A stretch of 24,129 bases of DNA from CAZHAC01 sp964383855 (GCA_964383855.1 CAYLIP010000043.1:1-24129); one strand, 5' to 3'; counted from the first letter of the stretch, positions 7,277-15,470 are shown. Notes: generated by a model from the sequence alone, not told the origin. Program-made: numbers and translations.

Positions 7277-9097
7277 CTAGCCCAGGCCCTGGCCCTTGCC
7301 CAGCATGGCCCGGGCCCGCAGCGCGATCGCGATCGCGACCCTGGTCTCCGGATCGTCCAGCTTGAGCCCGGTCAGCGCCTCGATCCGCTCGGCGCGGTAC
7401 GACATCGAGTTGATGTGGATGCCGAGCGCCCGCGCCGCCGCGCGCCGCACCCAGCGCCCGGCCACCAGGGCCTCGAGCGTCTCCAGCAGCGGCGTCTCCC
7501 GCGACTCGCTGTACCGGAGCAGCGGCCCCAGCACCTCCTCGACGAACCCGCGCAGCACCTCCGGGCTCTGCACCTCCAGGAGCAGGCGGAAGGCGCCCAG
7601 CGAGCGGTAGGTGGTGACCCGGCCGGCGGCCCCGGCGCGACGCGAAAGGCGCAGCGCCTGGCGCGCCTCCAGGTGCGAACGAGCCAGCTCGGCCACCGAG
7701 GCGGCCATGTTGCCGATCCCGGCCGAGGCGCTGTGGGGACGGATCACCTGGGCCATCGCGTGCTGCGCGGCCTGGGCGATCCGCTCGGCGGCGCCCAGGT
7801 CGGCGGCCGCCTCCTCGGGCACGAGCACGACCGCCGAGGTCGACCGGACCACGGTCAGCGCCCCCGGAGCCCGGCGCCGGACCAGGTCGGAGAGCAGCAC
7901 GTCGAGCCGGTCCTGCCGGCCGCGGGCGGCCAGCTCGCCCTCGCCCTCGGCCGCATCCGGCTCGAGCGCCACCACCCAGGCCCGGGTGGGCAGCCGGTGC
8001 CCGAGGCGTTCGGCCTGGCGGGCCAGCCGCTCCGCCTCGTCCGCCTCGAGCGCGCCCGCCAGCAGCTGCTCCACCAGGTCCCCGCGCAGCCGGCGCTCCA
8101 CCTCGGCCGCCGCGCGCTCCTTCGACATCTCGAGGGCGAGCACGGTCGACCCGTGCTCGAGCGCGCGCCGGCGCCCGTCCTCGTTGACGCCCACGCCGGC
8201 CTCGGGCACGCGGACCGCGAGCGCGCCCAGGAGCTCGTCGCCGGCGCGGACCGGCACCAGGTCGACGGGGCGCGGCGGCTTGCCGGCCGCCACACGGACC
8301 TCGCGCGCGGACGCGAAGGCCACCGGCAGCTGGATCCGCGCCGGCAGGTCGCCGTCGGAGGCCGGCCCCAGGCCGCGGACCCGGAAGCCGTCGGGCGAGT
8401 AGAGCGCGGCCGCGCCCGCGGCCAGGGAGCCGACCGCGCGCAGGATGGCCGGGATCCCGGCGCCCTCCAGCGAGAGCTGGGTGAACCGCTCGTGGATGTC
8501 GTGCGAGAGCCGGATCTCGGCCAGCTGGGCCTCGACGCGGCGGAGCAGCTCGGAGCGCTCGAGGACGCCGGCCACCTGGCCGGAGATGGCGAGCAGGAAG
8601 TCGATGTCGGTCTCGGCGAAGTGCCGGTACTCGACCGCCTGCACGTTGACCACGCCCACCAGGCGCGGCCCCGACTCGATCGGCACCGAGAGCATGGAGA
8701 CGAAGCGGTCCTCGTCGAGCCCGGGCACCCACTTCCAGTGCGGCTCGCGGTTGACGTCGGCGACCACGGCCGGGCGCCGGCTCTCCGCCACCCAGCCCGT
8801 GATGCCCTCGCCGACCTTCATCCGGACCCGGCCGATCATGCGCTCGTTGAGGCCGTTGGTGGCCGTGAGCACGAGGTGCTGCTGGTCGGCGGCCAGGAGG
8901 TAGAGCGAGCACACGTCGGTGCCCATGGCGGAGGTGGTCTCCCGGATGATCAGCTGGAGAAGCTCGTCGGAGTCCGTGGTGGAGGCCGCGGCCTGGGCCA
9001 GGCGCTGCAGGAAGGCGAGCTCGCGAACGGCGAGCGCCTGCTCCTCGCCGCGGCCCAGATGGGTGCTCACCGCGTCTAACTTAGCCACCCGGCCCAC
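7277..9097 (-). CDS. GAF-domain PucR/CdaR-type transcriptional regulator
   Basis: Protein of 606 residues. An N-terminal GAF domain (about 24-180; VCSLYLLAADQQHLVL, GEGITGWVAESRRPAVVAD, VVNVQ) is followed by a degenerate GAF-like or linker region, a CdaR-type GGDEF-like region (about 345-480), and the C-terminal PucR helix-turn-helix (about 530-598). The HTH shows the family signature HINSMSYRAERIEALTGLKLDDPETR. PucR-family regulators commonly control purine, amino-acid or nitrogen metabolism. The 3' end faces glnA, and the promoter region shares a CACGAAT motif with the glnA/amt intergenic region. The GTG at 9097 is a weak start choice; GTGs at 9088 and 9070 are alternatives. Domain call firm; nitrogen role inferred. 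Confidence 0.85.
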   Translation of the reverse strand: MGRVAKLDAVSTHLGRGEEQALAVRELAFLQRLAQAAASTTDSDELLQLIIRETTSAMGTDVCSLYLLAADQQHLVLTATNGLNERMIGRVRMKVGEGITGWVAESRRPAVVADVNREPHWKWVPGLDEDRFVSMLSVPIESGPRLVGVVNVQAVEYRHFAETDIDFLLAISGQVAGVLERSELLRRVEAQLAEIRLSHDIHERFTQLSLEGAGIPAILRAVGSLAAGAAALYSPDGFRVRGLGPASDGDLPARIQLPVAFASAREVRVAAGKPPRPVDLVPVRAGDELLGALAVRVPEAGVGVNEDGRRRALEHGSTVLALEMSKERAAAEVERRLRGDLVEQLLAGALEADEAERLARQAERLGHRLPTRAWVVALEPDAAEGEGELAARGRQDRLDVLLSDLVRRRAPGALTVVRSTSAVVLVPEEAAADLGAAERIAQAAQHAMAQVIRPHSASAGIGNMAASVAELARSHLEARQALRLSRRAGAAGRVTTYRSLGAFRLLLEVQSPEVLRGFVEEVLGPLLRYSESRETPLLETLEALVAGRWVRRAAARALGIHINSMSYRAERIEALTGLKLDDPETRVAIAIALRARAMLGKGQGLG

Positions 9098-9103
9098 GTT
9101 CCG

Positions 9104-9143
9104 ATTCGTATGTTACGCACGAATTTCGCGGCCGCGATTCGTG
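9104..9143. promoter_or_regulatory. Cluster of CACGAAT half-sites in the PucR-type gene promoter
   Basis: CACGAAT (9118-9124) and ATTCGTG (9137-9143) form a perfect 7-bp inverted repeat with a 12-base spacer containing the palindrome CGCGGCCGCG. A third half-site ATTCGT lies at 9104-9109. On the minus strand TTGACA (9147-9142) overlaps the dyad and could be the -35 box of the PucR-type gene. This is a plausible autoregulatory operator, inferred from symmetry. Confidence 0.45.
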
Positions 9144-9191
9144 TCAATTACCGAGGAGCGACCTCGCCAGAGCGCGGGGCGCACCGCCTTA

Positions 9192-9220
9192 TTGACAGTA
9201 TTGCTATCAAGTTTTATGCT
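9192..9220 (+). promoter_or_regulatory. Near-consensus housekeeping promoter
   Basis: TTGACA (9192-9197), a 17-base spacer and TATGCT (9215-9220) stand in an unusually AT-rich stretch. The predicted transcription start is near 9227, about 40 bases before the small hydrophobic protein gene. It is the best sigma-70-type match I found in the window. Confidence 0.75.
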
Positions 9221-9267
9221 GAATGCAGGCAGCTGACGCTGCAAATAAATCCGGGAGGTGAACAGAC

Positions 9268-9432
9268 TTGGTCGCTGCACTGATAGTTCTCGTGCTGCTC
9301 CTCGTCCTCCTTGGTGGCGGTGGCCTGGCCTTGCACTGGCTCTGGTACATCCTCGTTGCCGCCATCATCCTCTGGCTGCTCGGCTTCTTCATGCGAAGTG
9401 CCGAGGGCGGAGGCCGCTGGTACCGCTGGTAG
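9268..9432 (+). CDS. Small hydrophobic membrane protein (54 aa)
   Basis: The product begins M(TTG)VAALIVLVLLLVLL and ends GGGRWYRW, with two hydrophobic segments (about 2-23 and 25-42) and a short charged tail. GGGAGGTG (9253-9260) lies 7 bases before the TTG, a near-ideal RBS. A consensus-like promoter and a UUCG-loop terminator frame it as a monocistronic gene. The layout and the GGRWYRW-type tail resemble the very short 'hydrophobic protein' family seen in actinobacteria and relatives; function unknown. The strong signals suggest abundant expression, perhaps in stress or envelope homeostasis (speculative). It does not begin with ATG and is easily missed by gene callers. Confidence 0.82.
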   Translation: MVAALIVLVLLLVLLGGGGLALHWLWYILVAAIILWLLGFFMRSAEGGGRWYRW

Positions 9433-9446
9433 CGGACCTCTTCTAG

Positions 9447-9468
9447 AGGGGCGCCTTCGGGCGCCCCT
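9447..9468 (+). terminator. UUCG-loop terminator
   Basis: The hairpin GGGGCGCC-TTCG-GGCGCCCC has 8 perfect base pairs plus one A-T pair closing it, with the extra-stable TTCG tetraloop. It starts 15 bases after the small protein stop and is followed by a pyrimidine-rich tract rather than a clean T-run. Confidence 0.7.
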
Positions 9469-9547
9469 TCACCGTCCTTCACCGCTTCTTTCTCACTCTC
9501 GACCGCGAGTCGATTAGGCTTCCCCGCGCGCAAGAGGTAGAGAGAGG

Positions 9548-12500
9548 ATGCTGAGACCCGGGCTGCTCGAGCAGCGATCCCAACTGCTGGCTGACGCGGG
9601 CGCTGCTGGCCGCGAGGTCGCCGGACTGCTCGATCCCGACCGCTGGCCCGACGGCGCCGCGGCCGCCCGCATCGCCCGCCGGTTCGTGGCCGCGCTCCTG
9701 CAGCATGCCGCGCTGGTGGCGGACGCCGACCCCAACGCCGATGCCGGCCGGGGCGACCGGCTGGAGGCGGCGGCGGCCATCCTCGACCGCGACCGGCTGG
9801 CCGGATACGCCTCCGCCAGCCCCGAGCGCGCCGAGCGGCTGGCCGCGGTCATGCGCGCCACCGCCACCACCTGCCGCAGCGCCTGGAGGCGCCGGCGCGC
9901 CAAGCCGCTGGAGCTGGCCGACCTGGAAGGCGCCGGCTTCGTGGCGCAGGCCCTGATCGAGGCTCTCCGGCACACGCTCGACAGCATCGCCGCCAGCCCC
10001 ACGCTGGAGGCGGCGCACCTGGTCGAGCACGCCGGCGACCTGCTCAGCACGGTGGCCGCGCTGAGCCTCCTCGAGCACGACACCGAGGGCCTGGCCGCCT
10101 GCGCCGGCGCCCGCCTCTGCGCGCAGCTGCCGACCCCGCTCTACCCGGGCCTGCTGCCCGCCATCGCGGAGATGCTGGAGGCGTCGGCCGAGGTCTGCTC
10201 GCGCCGGGCGGCTCCCGCCAGCTGGGTCGAGCGGGAGCCGGAGGACGAGGCCGCGACCAGGCCGCACCTGGCCGTCGCCACCGCCCCCAGCGCGCCGCTC
10301 GCGCTGCCCCGCCTGGGCCGCTTCCCGATCGAGGCCGAGCTGGGTCGCGGCTCCATGGGCGTCGTCTACAAGGGCCACCACCCGAGCCTCAACATCCCCG
10401 TCGCGATCAAGGTCGTCCACGAGCACTCGGGCAACCAGGCGCTCCGCCACCGCTTCGAGCGCGAGGCGGCGGCGATCGCCAGCCTCAACCACCCCGGCAT
10501 CGTTCGCCTCTACGACTTCGACAGTGACCGTGACCGGCTCTTCATGGTCACCGAGTACGTGAATGGCCGCTCCCTCGCCTCCTGGCTCCAGGAGATGGGC
10601 TCGCTGCGGCTGGAGCTGGCGCTCGACATCTTCCAGCAGGTGCTGATGGCGGTCCAGGCGGCGCACGAGCAGGGGGTCGTCCACCGTGACCTCAAGCCCG
10701 AGAACATCCTGATCTCGGGCCAGGGGAAGGTGAAGGTGCTCGACTTCGGGGTGGCCAAGCTGCTCGACGAGAGCCCCGAGCTGACGGCCGACGGCTTCAC
10801 GGTCGGGACCCCCAAGTACATGGCCCCCGAGCAGCTGCGCGGCGACCCGGTCGACGCCCGCGCCGACATCTACTCGCTGGGCATCCTCCTCTACGAGATG
10901 CTGAACGGCACGGCGCCCTTCACCGGCAATGCGAGCGCGATCATGCACGCCCACGTCTTCGAGCCGGTGCCTCCCTCCGATCGCATCCCGGAATCGCTGA
11001 TGCAGGTCATCCGCCGGGCGCTGGCCAAGATGCCCGGCGAGCGCCAGTCAACCTGCGCCGAGATGGGTGCCGAGATTCGCACGCTGGCGCGCTCCGGGAT
11101 GCTGGTGCTGCCGCCGGCCGAGGAGCCGCCCGAGCCCCTGCCGCCCGAGGAGGCGGAACCGGTGGTGCTGGAGCGGCGGTGTCTGCGCGCCAACTGCCGC
11201 TCGGCCGGGGCCTGGATGTGCTCCTACCGGGACTCCGCGGGCGGTGCCTGCGAGACGGCCTGGTGTGCGCATCACGCCGTCTTCGTCGAGGACGAGCCCT
11301 ACTGCGCGCGTCATGCCGCGGTCGTCCGGGCGCTGGCCAACTCGGCCTCCAGCAACTGGGCGGTGCGCGAGCGGCCGCCGGTCGACGACCGCAGCTTCGC
11401 CCTGGCGGCCTCGCTGCGCGAGGTCCTGGACCCCGACATGCGCGAGATGCTGCGCCGCCGCCTGCAGGCGGCGGGCGCCGTCCAGGTCGTCGCCGACGGC
11501 GAGGTGCGGCGCGTCAATCGGGACGGGACGCCGGCCTGGGAGGTGAGCTGGGCGGCGCTGCGCGAGCGGGAGTGCCTGGTGCGGGTCGACCTTCGGGTCG
11601 ACCTCGAGGCCGAGAACATCCTGGCGCTGGTCAACGAGGTGCCCGCCTTCTCGGCGCCGCCCGAGTGGACGAGCCCCTCGGAGCCGGGCGCCCAGGAGCG
11701 CTTCGTGGCCCGGCTCGTGCAGTCGCTGCAGACCTCGGTCGACCGCCCGCTGGTCGAGCCGACCCGGGCCTTCGAGGTCGACCAGCCCAACGTGGACCAC
11801 GCCCTCCTGCGCGAGACCGCGCTGCGCCTGCTGCTCCAGTCCGGCCCGCTGCCGCCGCAGCTGGTCGCGGCCGAGCTGGCGATCGGCCCGCGGCTGGTCT
11901 CGGCCGAGCTGCGCAGCCTGGCCGAGTCCGAGTACGTCGACGAGCGCGGAGGAGCCGTCTCGCTGACCCGCAGCGGGCGCCGGCGGGCCGAGGAGCTGAT
12001 GAAGGTGCGCCGGTACGTGGGCCCCATGCCGGTGCAGCTGGAGGAGTACCGCCAGGTGGTCGACCGCGAGGCCGCCCGGCCGGTCTCGGAGGAGGCGCTG
12101 ACGGCCGCCCTGGCCGAGCTCGAGCTGCAGCCGGCGGCGCTGCCGGTGATCCGGGCCGCGCTCGCCGGCGGCGGGCCGCTCCTGGTCTACGGCCCCGCCG
12201 GCAGCGGCAAGACCGCGCTCTGCCGGGCGCTGGCGGGCGCGCTGGAGCCGGTCGCCGTGCCGGTTGCGATCGAGGCCGGCGGCGAGGTCCTGCGCGTGTT
12301 CGACCCCGAGCGGCACCGCCTCGCCGGCGACCAGCCGGCCGACCGCCGCTGGCGCCGGATCCAGCCGCCGCTGGTCGAGACCGGCGCCGAGCTGACGACC
12401 GAGCTGCTCGAGCCGCATGCCGGGCCGGACGCCACCTGGCTGCCGGTCCAGGTGCTGGCCAACGGCGGCATCATGCTGGTCGACGACCTCGGCCGCCAGC

Positions 12501-12937
12501 GGGTGCCGGCGCGGCAGCTGGTCGACCGGCTGGCGCCGCTGACCGAGCGCCGCCACGTCAACATCCTGGTCGGCGAGGCGCATCGGCGGGTGACCCTGCC
12601 CTTCCGGGCGCTCCTCGTCTTCGCCACCTCCATGGTCCCGGCCGAGATCCTGACCGAGTTCCAGCTCCGCCACCTGCCGCACAAGCTGCCCATGCACGAC
12701 CTCGAGCCGGCCGCCTTCGGCCGCCTCTTCCGGCGGCGGCTGGCGGAGAACGGCAGCGACGCCACGCTGGACACCTACGAGCAGCTGAACCGGCTGCTCG
12801 GCGGCCGCACGGCGCGCGGCGCCCACGCGGTGGCGCTCGCCGACGCCGCCGCCGACCGGGCCCGGACGGGCGGCTTCGACGAGGTCCAGCCCGAACTCCT
12901 CGAGGAGGCCTGGCGGTCCCTTTTCGCCAACCGCTGA
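9548..12937 (+). CDS. Fusion: Ser/Thr protein kinase - Cys/His cluster - winged helix - AAA+ ATPase
   Basis: Soluble protein of 1129 residues with no clear membrane helix. Residues 1-245 are Ala-rich and helical, of unknown family. Residues 255-515 are a Hanks-type kinase with all key residues: GRGSMGVVYKG (Gly loop, about 265), K288 in VAIKVV, H379-R380-D381 with LKPEN, D399FG, and APE at 426-428. After a Pro/Glu linker, residues 545-589 hold C545-x4-C550-x7-C558-x9-C568-x4-C573-x-H-H-x9-C586-x2-H589, a probable zinc site. Residues about 755-830 look like a winged helix. Residues about 845-1129 are an AAA+ module with Walker A GPAGSGKT (882-889), Walker B IMLVDD (975-980) and a conserved-looking GRQRVPARQL. 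The ATG at 9548 has AAGAGG 10 bases upstream. The stop overlaps the next gene (TGATG). Individual domains are secure except the winged helix; the combined role is unknown. Confidence 0.9.
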   Translation: MLRPGLLEQRSQLLADAGAAGREVAGLLDPDRWPDGAAAARIARRFVAALLQHAALVADADPNADAGRGDRLEAAAAILDRDRLAGYASASPERAERLAAVMRATATTCRSAWRRRRAKPLELADLEGAGFVAQALIEALRHTLDSIAASPTLEAAHLVEHAGDLLSTVAALSLLEHDTEGLAACAGARLCAQLPTPLYPGLLPAIAEMLEASAEVCSRRAAPASWVEREPEDEAATRPHLAVATAPSAPLALPRLGRFPIEAELGRGSMGVVYKGHHPSLNIPVAIKVVHEHSGNQALRHRFEREAAAIASLNHPGIVRLYDFDSDRDRLFMVTEYVNGRSLASWLQEMGSLRLELALDIFQQVLMAVQAAHEQGVVHRDLKPENILISGQGKVKVLDFGVAKLLDESPELTADGFTVGTPKYMAPEQLRGDPVDARADIYSLGILLYEMLNGTAPFTGNASAIMHAHVFEPVPPSDRIPESLMQVIRRALAKMPGERQSTCAEMGAEIRTLARSGMLVLPPAEEPPEPLPPEEAEPVVLERRCLRANCRSAGAWMCSYRDSAGGACETAWCAHHAVFVEDEPYCARHAAVVRALANSASSNWAVRERPPVDDRSFALAASLREVLDPDMREMLRRRLQAAGAVQVVADGEVRRVNRDGTPAWEVSWAALRERECLVRVDLRVDLEAENILALVNEVPAFSAPPEWTSPSEPGAQERFVARLVQSLQTSVDRPLVEPTRAFEVDQPNVDHALLRETALRLLLQSGPLPPQLVAAELAIGPRLVSAELRSLAESEYVDERGGAVSLTRSGRRRAEELMKVRRYVGPMPVQLEEYRQVVDREAARPVSEEALTAALAELELQPAALPVIRAALAGGGPLLVYGPAGSGKTALCRALAGALEPVAVPVAIEAGGEVLRVFDPERHRLAGDQPADRRWRRIQPPLVETGAELTTELLEPHAGPDATWLPVQVLANGGIMLVDDLGRQRVPARQLVDRLAPLTERRHVNILVGEAHRRVTLPFRALLVFATSMVPAEILTEFQLRHLPHKLPMHDLEPAAFGRLFRRRLAENGSDATLDTYEQLNRLLGGRTARGAHAVALADAAADRARTGGFDEVQPELLEEAWRSLFANR

Positions 12938-15420
12938 TGGCCTCCGGTTCCGCCCCCGCCCGCGCTTTCCTGGATTCCGGCCGCGCCCGGATCCACGCCG
13001 GCCGGCGCCGCGCGCTCGCCCATGGCACCGGGATCGCGATCGCGCTCCTGGCCGGTTCGCTGGTGGTCGCCGCGCTGCTCCGGCTGGCCATGCACGGTGC
13101 CGGCGCCTCCGCCATCGCGGGTTGGCTGGACCTGCCGGACACGACCGGGCCGGCATCGCCGGCCCAGACCTGGAGCTACGTCCTCTTCCAGTCGAGCCTT
13201 CTCCCCCACCCGCTGCTGGGCACCCGGCTCTGGAGCTGGGGCGGCGGGGCGCTGCTGGTGACCGGGCTTATCGCCGTCCTGGCCTTCCGGGCCGGCCGGG
13301 AGGACCCGCGGCCGGCCGAGGTGCTCCTCGTGGTGGCGCCGAGCCTGCTCGTGGGGCTCACGGCCGGCGCCGCCGAGCTCTTCGCCGGCGGCGGCCCGGT
13401 GCCCCTGGCCATCTCGCCGCTGGTCGTGGCGCTGCCCGCCTCGTGCCTTCTCTCCAGCATCATCTGGACGCGTCTTGCCGCCCGCCGGGTCTGGGTGCCC
13501 TGGCTCCGCGGAGCGATGGCGGCGGCGTGCGCGGTGCCGGTGGGCGCCGCGCTGGCGACCATCCCCGTGCTCGCGATCGCGCTCCCGGGCCACCAGTCCC
13601 CTGGCTCATGGCTGGTGGCGCTGGTGGCCTTCGCGCCCAACGCCGTCATGCGGGCCGCCTTCGCCGGCCGCCTCCAGGCGCAGACGGTGGTCGCGCTCGC
13701 CTGCTTCGCCGCCTCGGCCGTGGCTTGCGCCGTGCACCTCCGCGCTCGCTCGAAGGCCGAGCGAGCCGGATTCTTCGTGGCCGGGACGGGGCTGCTGGCG
13801 CTGTGCACGCTGCTGGCGACGCCGGTCGCCGGCCCCGCGGGCGCCGGCCTGGCGCTGGCCGGCGCGGTTCCCGGCGCCGCCGCCGCCGCGCTCCTGGGGG
13901 CGCTTGCGGGACCGATCCTCGGCCACACCTCGTTGGGCCACCGGCTGGCCATGGCGGGCGCGCTGCGGGCGCTCGGCGACCGGCTGCCGCCGCCGCCCGC
14001 GGCCGAGCTGACCGCCGCCGACATGGCCGGCGCCGAGCCCGGCACCGAGAACGCCATGCGCGCGCATCGCCCGCCCGTCCCCAGCGCGGCGATCGGGCCG
14101 GTCGCGCTGGGGACGGCGCTGGTCGCCCTGCTGGCCGCGGTGGCGGCCGTGGCCGCGGTGACGCTGTCGCAGAGCCCCCCGGCGGGCACGGCGCCCGAGC
14201 TGACGGCGGCGCGCGCCTACCTGGAGGCCTCGGGGACCAACGACGCCGACCGCATCTGGCCGGCCGTGACCGTCGACAGCTCGTCGGTGCCGGCCGGGGC
14301 GACCCGGATGCTCGGGAAGGCCGACCTGGCGCGGATGCTGATCGTGATCGGCAACCAGCACTCCCAGCCGACATCCATCAGGCTCGAGGTCGCCGGCCGC
14401 TCGGGCGGCGTCACCAGGGTCCGTGCCCGCTACCTGGAGGCGGGCACCGAGCGCGAGACCACGCTCGCGCTCACCTCGATCCCCGGCTCGGGCTGGAAGG
14501 TGGTGCTGGCGCCCTCGGCGATCAGCGTCTCGGGCGCGCAGCGCGCCCGGGTGATGGTGGATGGCGGGGAGGTCGTGCTGCCGGTCGGGCAGCCGGTGGC
14601 GGTGCTGCCTGGCGTGCACAGCGTGGAGGCCGAATACCCGCCGCCCTTCTCAGCCAGCCGGATCACCGTGGTGGCCGACCGGCCCTACCCGGAGGCGGCC
14701 ACGGCGGCCCTGGCGCCGCATGTCGACGAGGCCCAGCTGGCGGCCGCGCGAGCGCTCGTCGGCGGCGCGCTCCGCCAGTGCGCAGCCGCCTCCGTGCCGC
14801 TGCCGGCGCACTGCCCGCAGTCCGTCGCCTCGCCCCCCGGTGAAGTTGTGCGCTGGACCCTCGTGGGGGATCCGGGAGCGACCGTGAGCGTGCTGGCCGA
14901 CCCCGGCGGCGCCATCGTCGCCACCGGAGTCTTCGAGATGGTGGCGGCCTACGACGTGCACGTGCCGGAGGACGTGAAGCACGTCGCCTCCGGCGGCACC
15001 TTCCGGGTGTCTCTGGACTTCGGGGGCGGCGGCTGGGCGCTGGCCGGGGGCGTGATCGCCGACGAGGGCAGCGTGCCCCGGCCGGCGGTGTCCGAGGGCG
15101 ATCTCCTGGCCGCCGTCCGCGCCGGTTTCGGCCAGTGCACGGCCTCGCACCTGCTGCGGCCGGCCGACTGCCCGCAGACGCTGCCCAGCCGGTTCTACGT
15201 GAAGGACGTGGCCTGGCAGCTCGACTCGGACCCGCTGGCCGGGGCCCAGACCGGCTTTGACGCCGGCCGCGGCGTGCTCACGGTGTCCGGCGCCTACTCG
15301 ATGACGTGCTCGTACAACGAGGGCGGGCAGCCAAAGCGAGGCCAGTCGTCCGGCCGCTACCGGGCCGACCTGGTGTGGGACGGCCAGAAGGCGGTCCTGG
15401 TCTCAATCAACCGCAGCTAG
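12937..15420 (+). CDS. Multi-pass membrane protein with large extracytoplasmic repeat region
   Basis: Product of 827 residues; the ATG shares its A with the kinase-AAA+ stop (TGATG), implying translational coupling. Roughly nine hydrophobic segments fill residues 28-330, then a cytoplasmic-looking proline-rich loop, then a last TM helix (about 388-412; VALGTALVALLAAVAAVAAVTL). The remaining 415 residues should be outside. They comprise an NTF2/DUF4878-like segment (about 420-525), a PEGA-like segment (about 537-575; VMVDGGEV...LPGVHSVEAEYP), and two related modules of about 119 residues. Each module has C-x10-C-P-Q (C615/C626 and C734/C745). The plan recalls TcaA/YvbJ-type envelope proteins attached to kinases, but I recognise no named family. 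Probable partner or substrate of the upstream kinase (inference). Confidence 0.8.
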   Translation: MASGSAPARAFLDSGRARIHAGRRRALAHGTGIAIALLAGSLVVAALLRLAMHGAGASAIAGWLDLPDTTGPASPAQTWSYVLFQSSLLPHPLLGTRLWSWGGGALLVTGLIAVLAFRAGREDPRPAEVLLVVAPSLLVGLTAGAAELFAGGGPVPLAISPLVVALPASCLLSSIIWTRLAARRVWVPWLRGAMAAACAVPVGAALATIPVLAIALPGHQSPGSWLVALVAFAPNAVMRAAFAGRLQAQTVVALACFAASAVACAVHLRARSKAERAGFFVAGTGLLALCTLLATPVAGPAGAGLALAGAVPGAAAAALLGALAGPILGHTSLGHRLAMAGALRALGDRLPPPPAAELTAADMAGAEPGTENAMRAHRPPVPSAAIGPVALGTALVALLAAVAAVAAVTLSQSPPAGTAPELTAARAYLEASGTNDADRIWPAVTVDSSSVPAGATRMLGKADLARMLIVIGNQHSQPTSIRLEVAGRSGGVTRVRARYLEAGTERETTLALTSIPGSGWKVVLAPSAISVSGAQRARVMVDGGEVVLPVGQPVAVLPGVHSVEAEYPPPFSASRITVVADRPYPEAATAALAPHVDEAQLAAARALVGGALRQCAAASVPLPAHCPQSVASPPGEVVRWTLVGDPGATVSVLADPGGAIVATGVFEMVAAYDVHVPEDVKHVASGGTFRVSLDFGGGGWALAGGVIADEGSVPRPAVSEGDLLAAVRAGFGQCTASHLLRPADCPQTLPSRFYVKDVAWQLDSDPLAGAQTGFDAGRGVLTVSGAYSMTCSYNEGGQPKRGQSSGRYRADLVWDGQKAVLVSINRS

Positions 15421-15421
15421 C

Positions 15422-15449
15422 AGCCTTCTCCCCGCTTGGCGGGGAGGTG
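15422..15449. repeat. Dispersed intergenic hairpin repeat, copy 2
   Basis: This is the counterpart of 7201-7228 with 27 of 28 bases identical. The core CTCCCCGC-ttg-GCGGGGAG is a perfect 8-bp hairpin with a 3-base loop. It begins 2 bases after the membrane-protein stop, between convergent transcription units, and may act as a terminator. Confidence 0.7.
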
Positions 15450-15470
15450 CCTCGGCAAAGCCGGGGCGGA

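Noticed and set aside
7014..8912. Long open frames overlapping the PucR-type gene (minus 7014-8912 and plus 7184-9079)
   Set aside because: They are low-complexity Arg/Gly/Ala/Pro or His/Glu-rich translations typical of high-GC shadows. The true frame shows GAF and PucR HTH motifs end to end.
11179..12936. Long in-frame extension upstream of the membrane protein start (open frame from 11179)
   Set aside because: The extension is a shadow of the kinase-AAA+ gene in another frame (Pro/Arg/Gly-rich translation). The ATG at 12937, coupled to the stop of the first gene, is the credible start.
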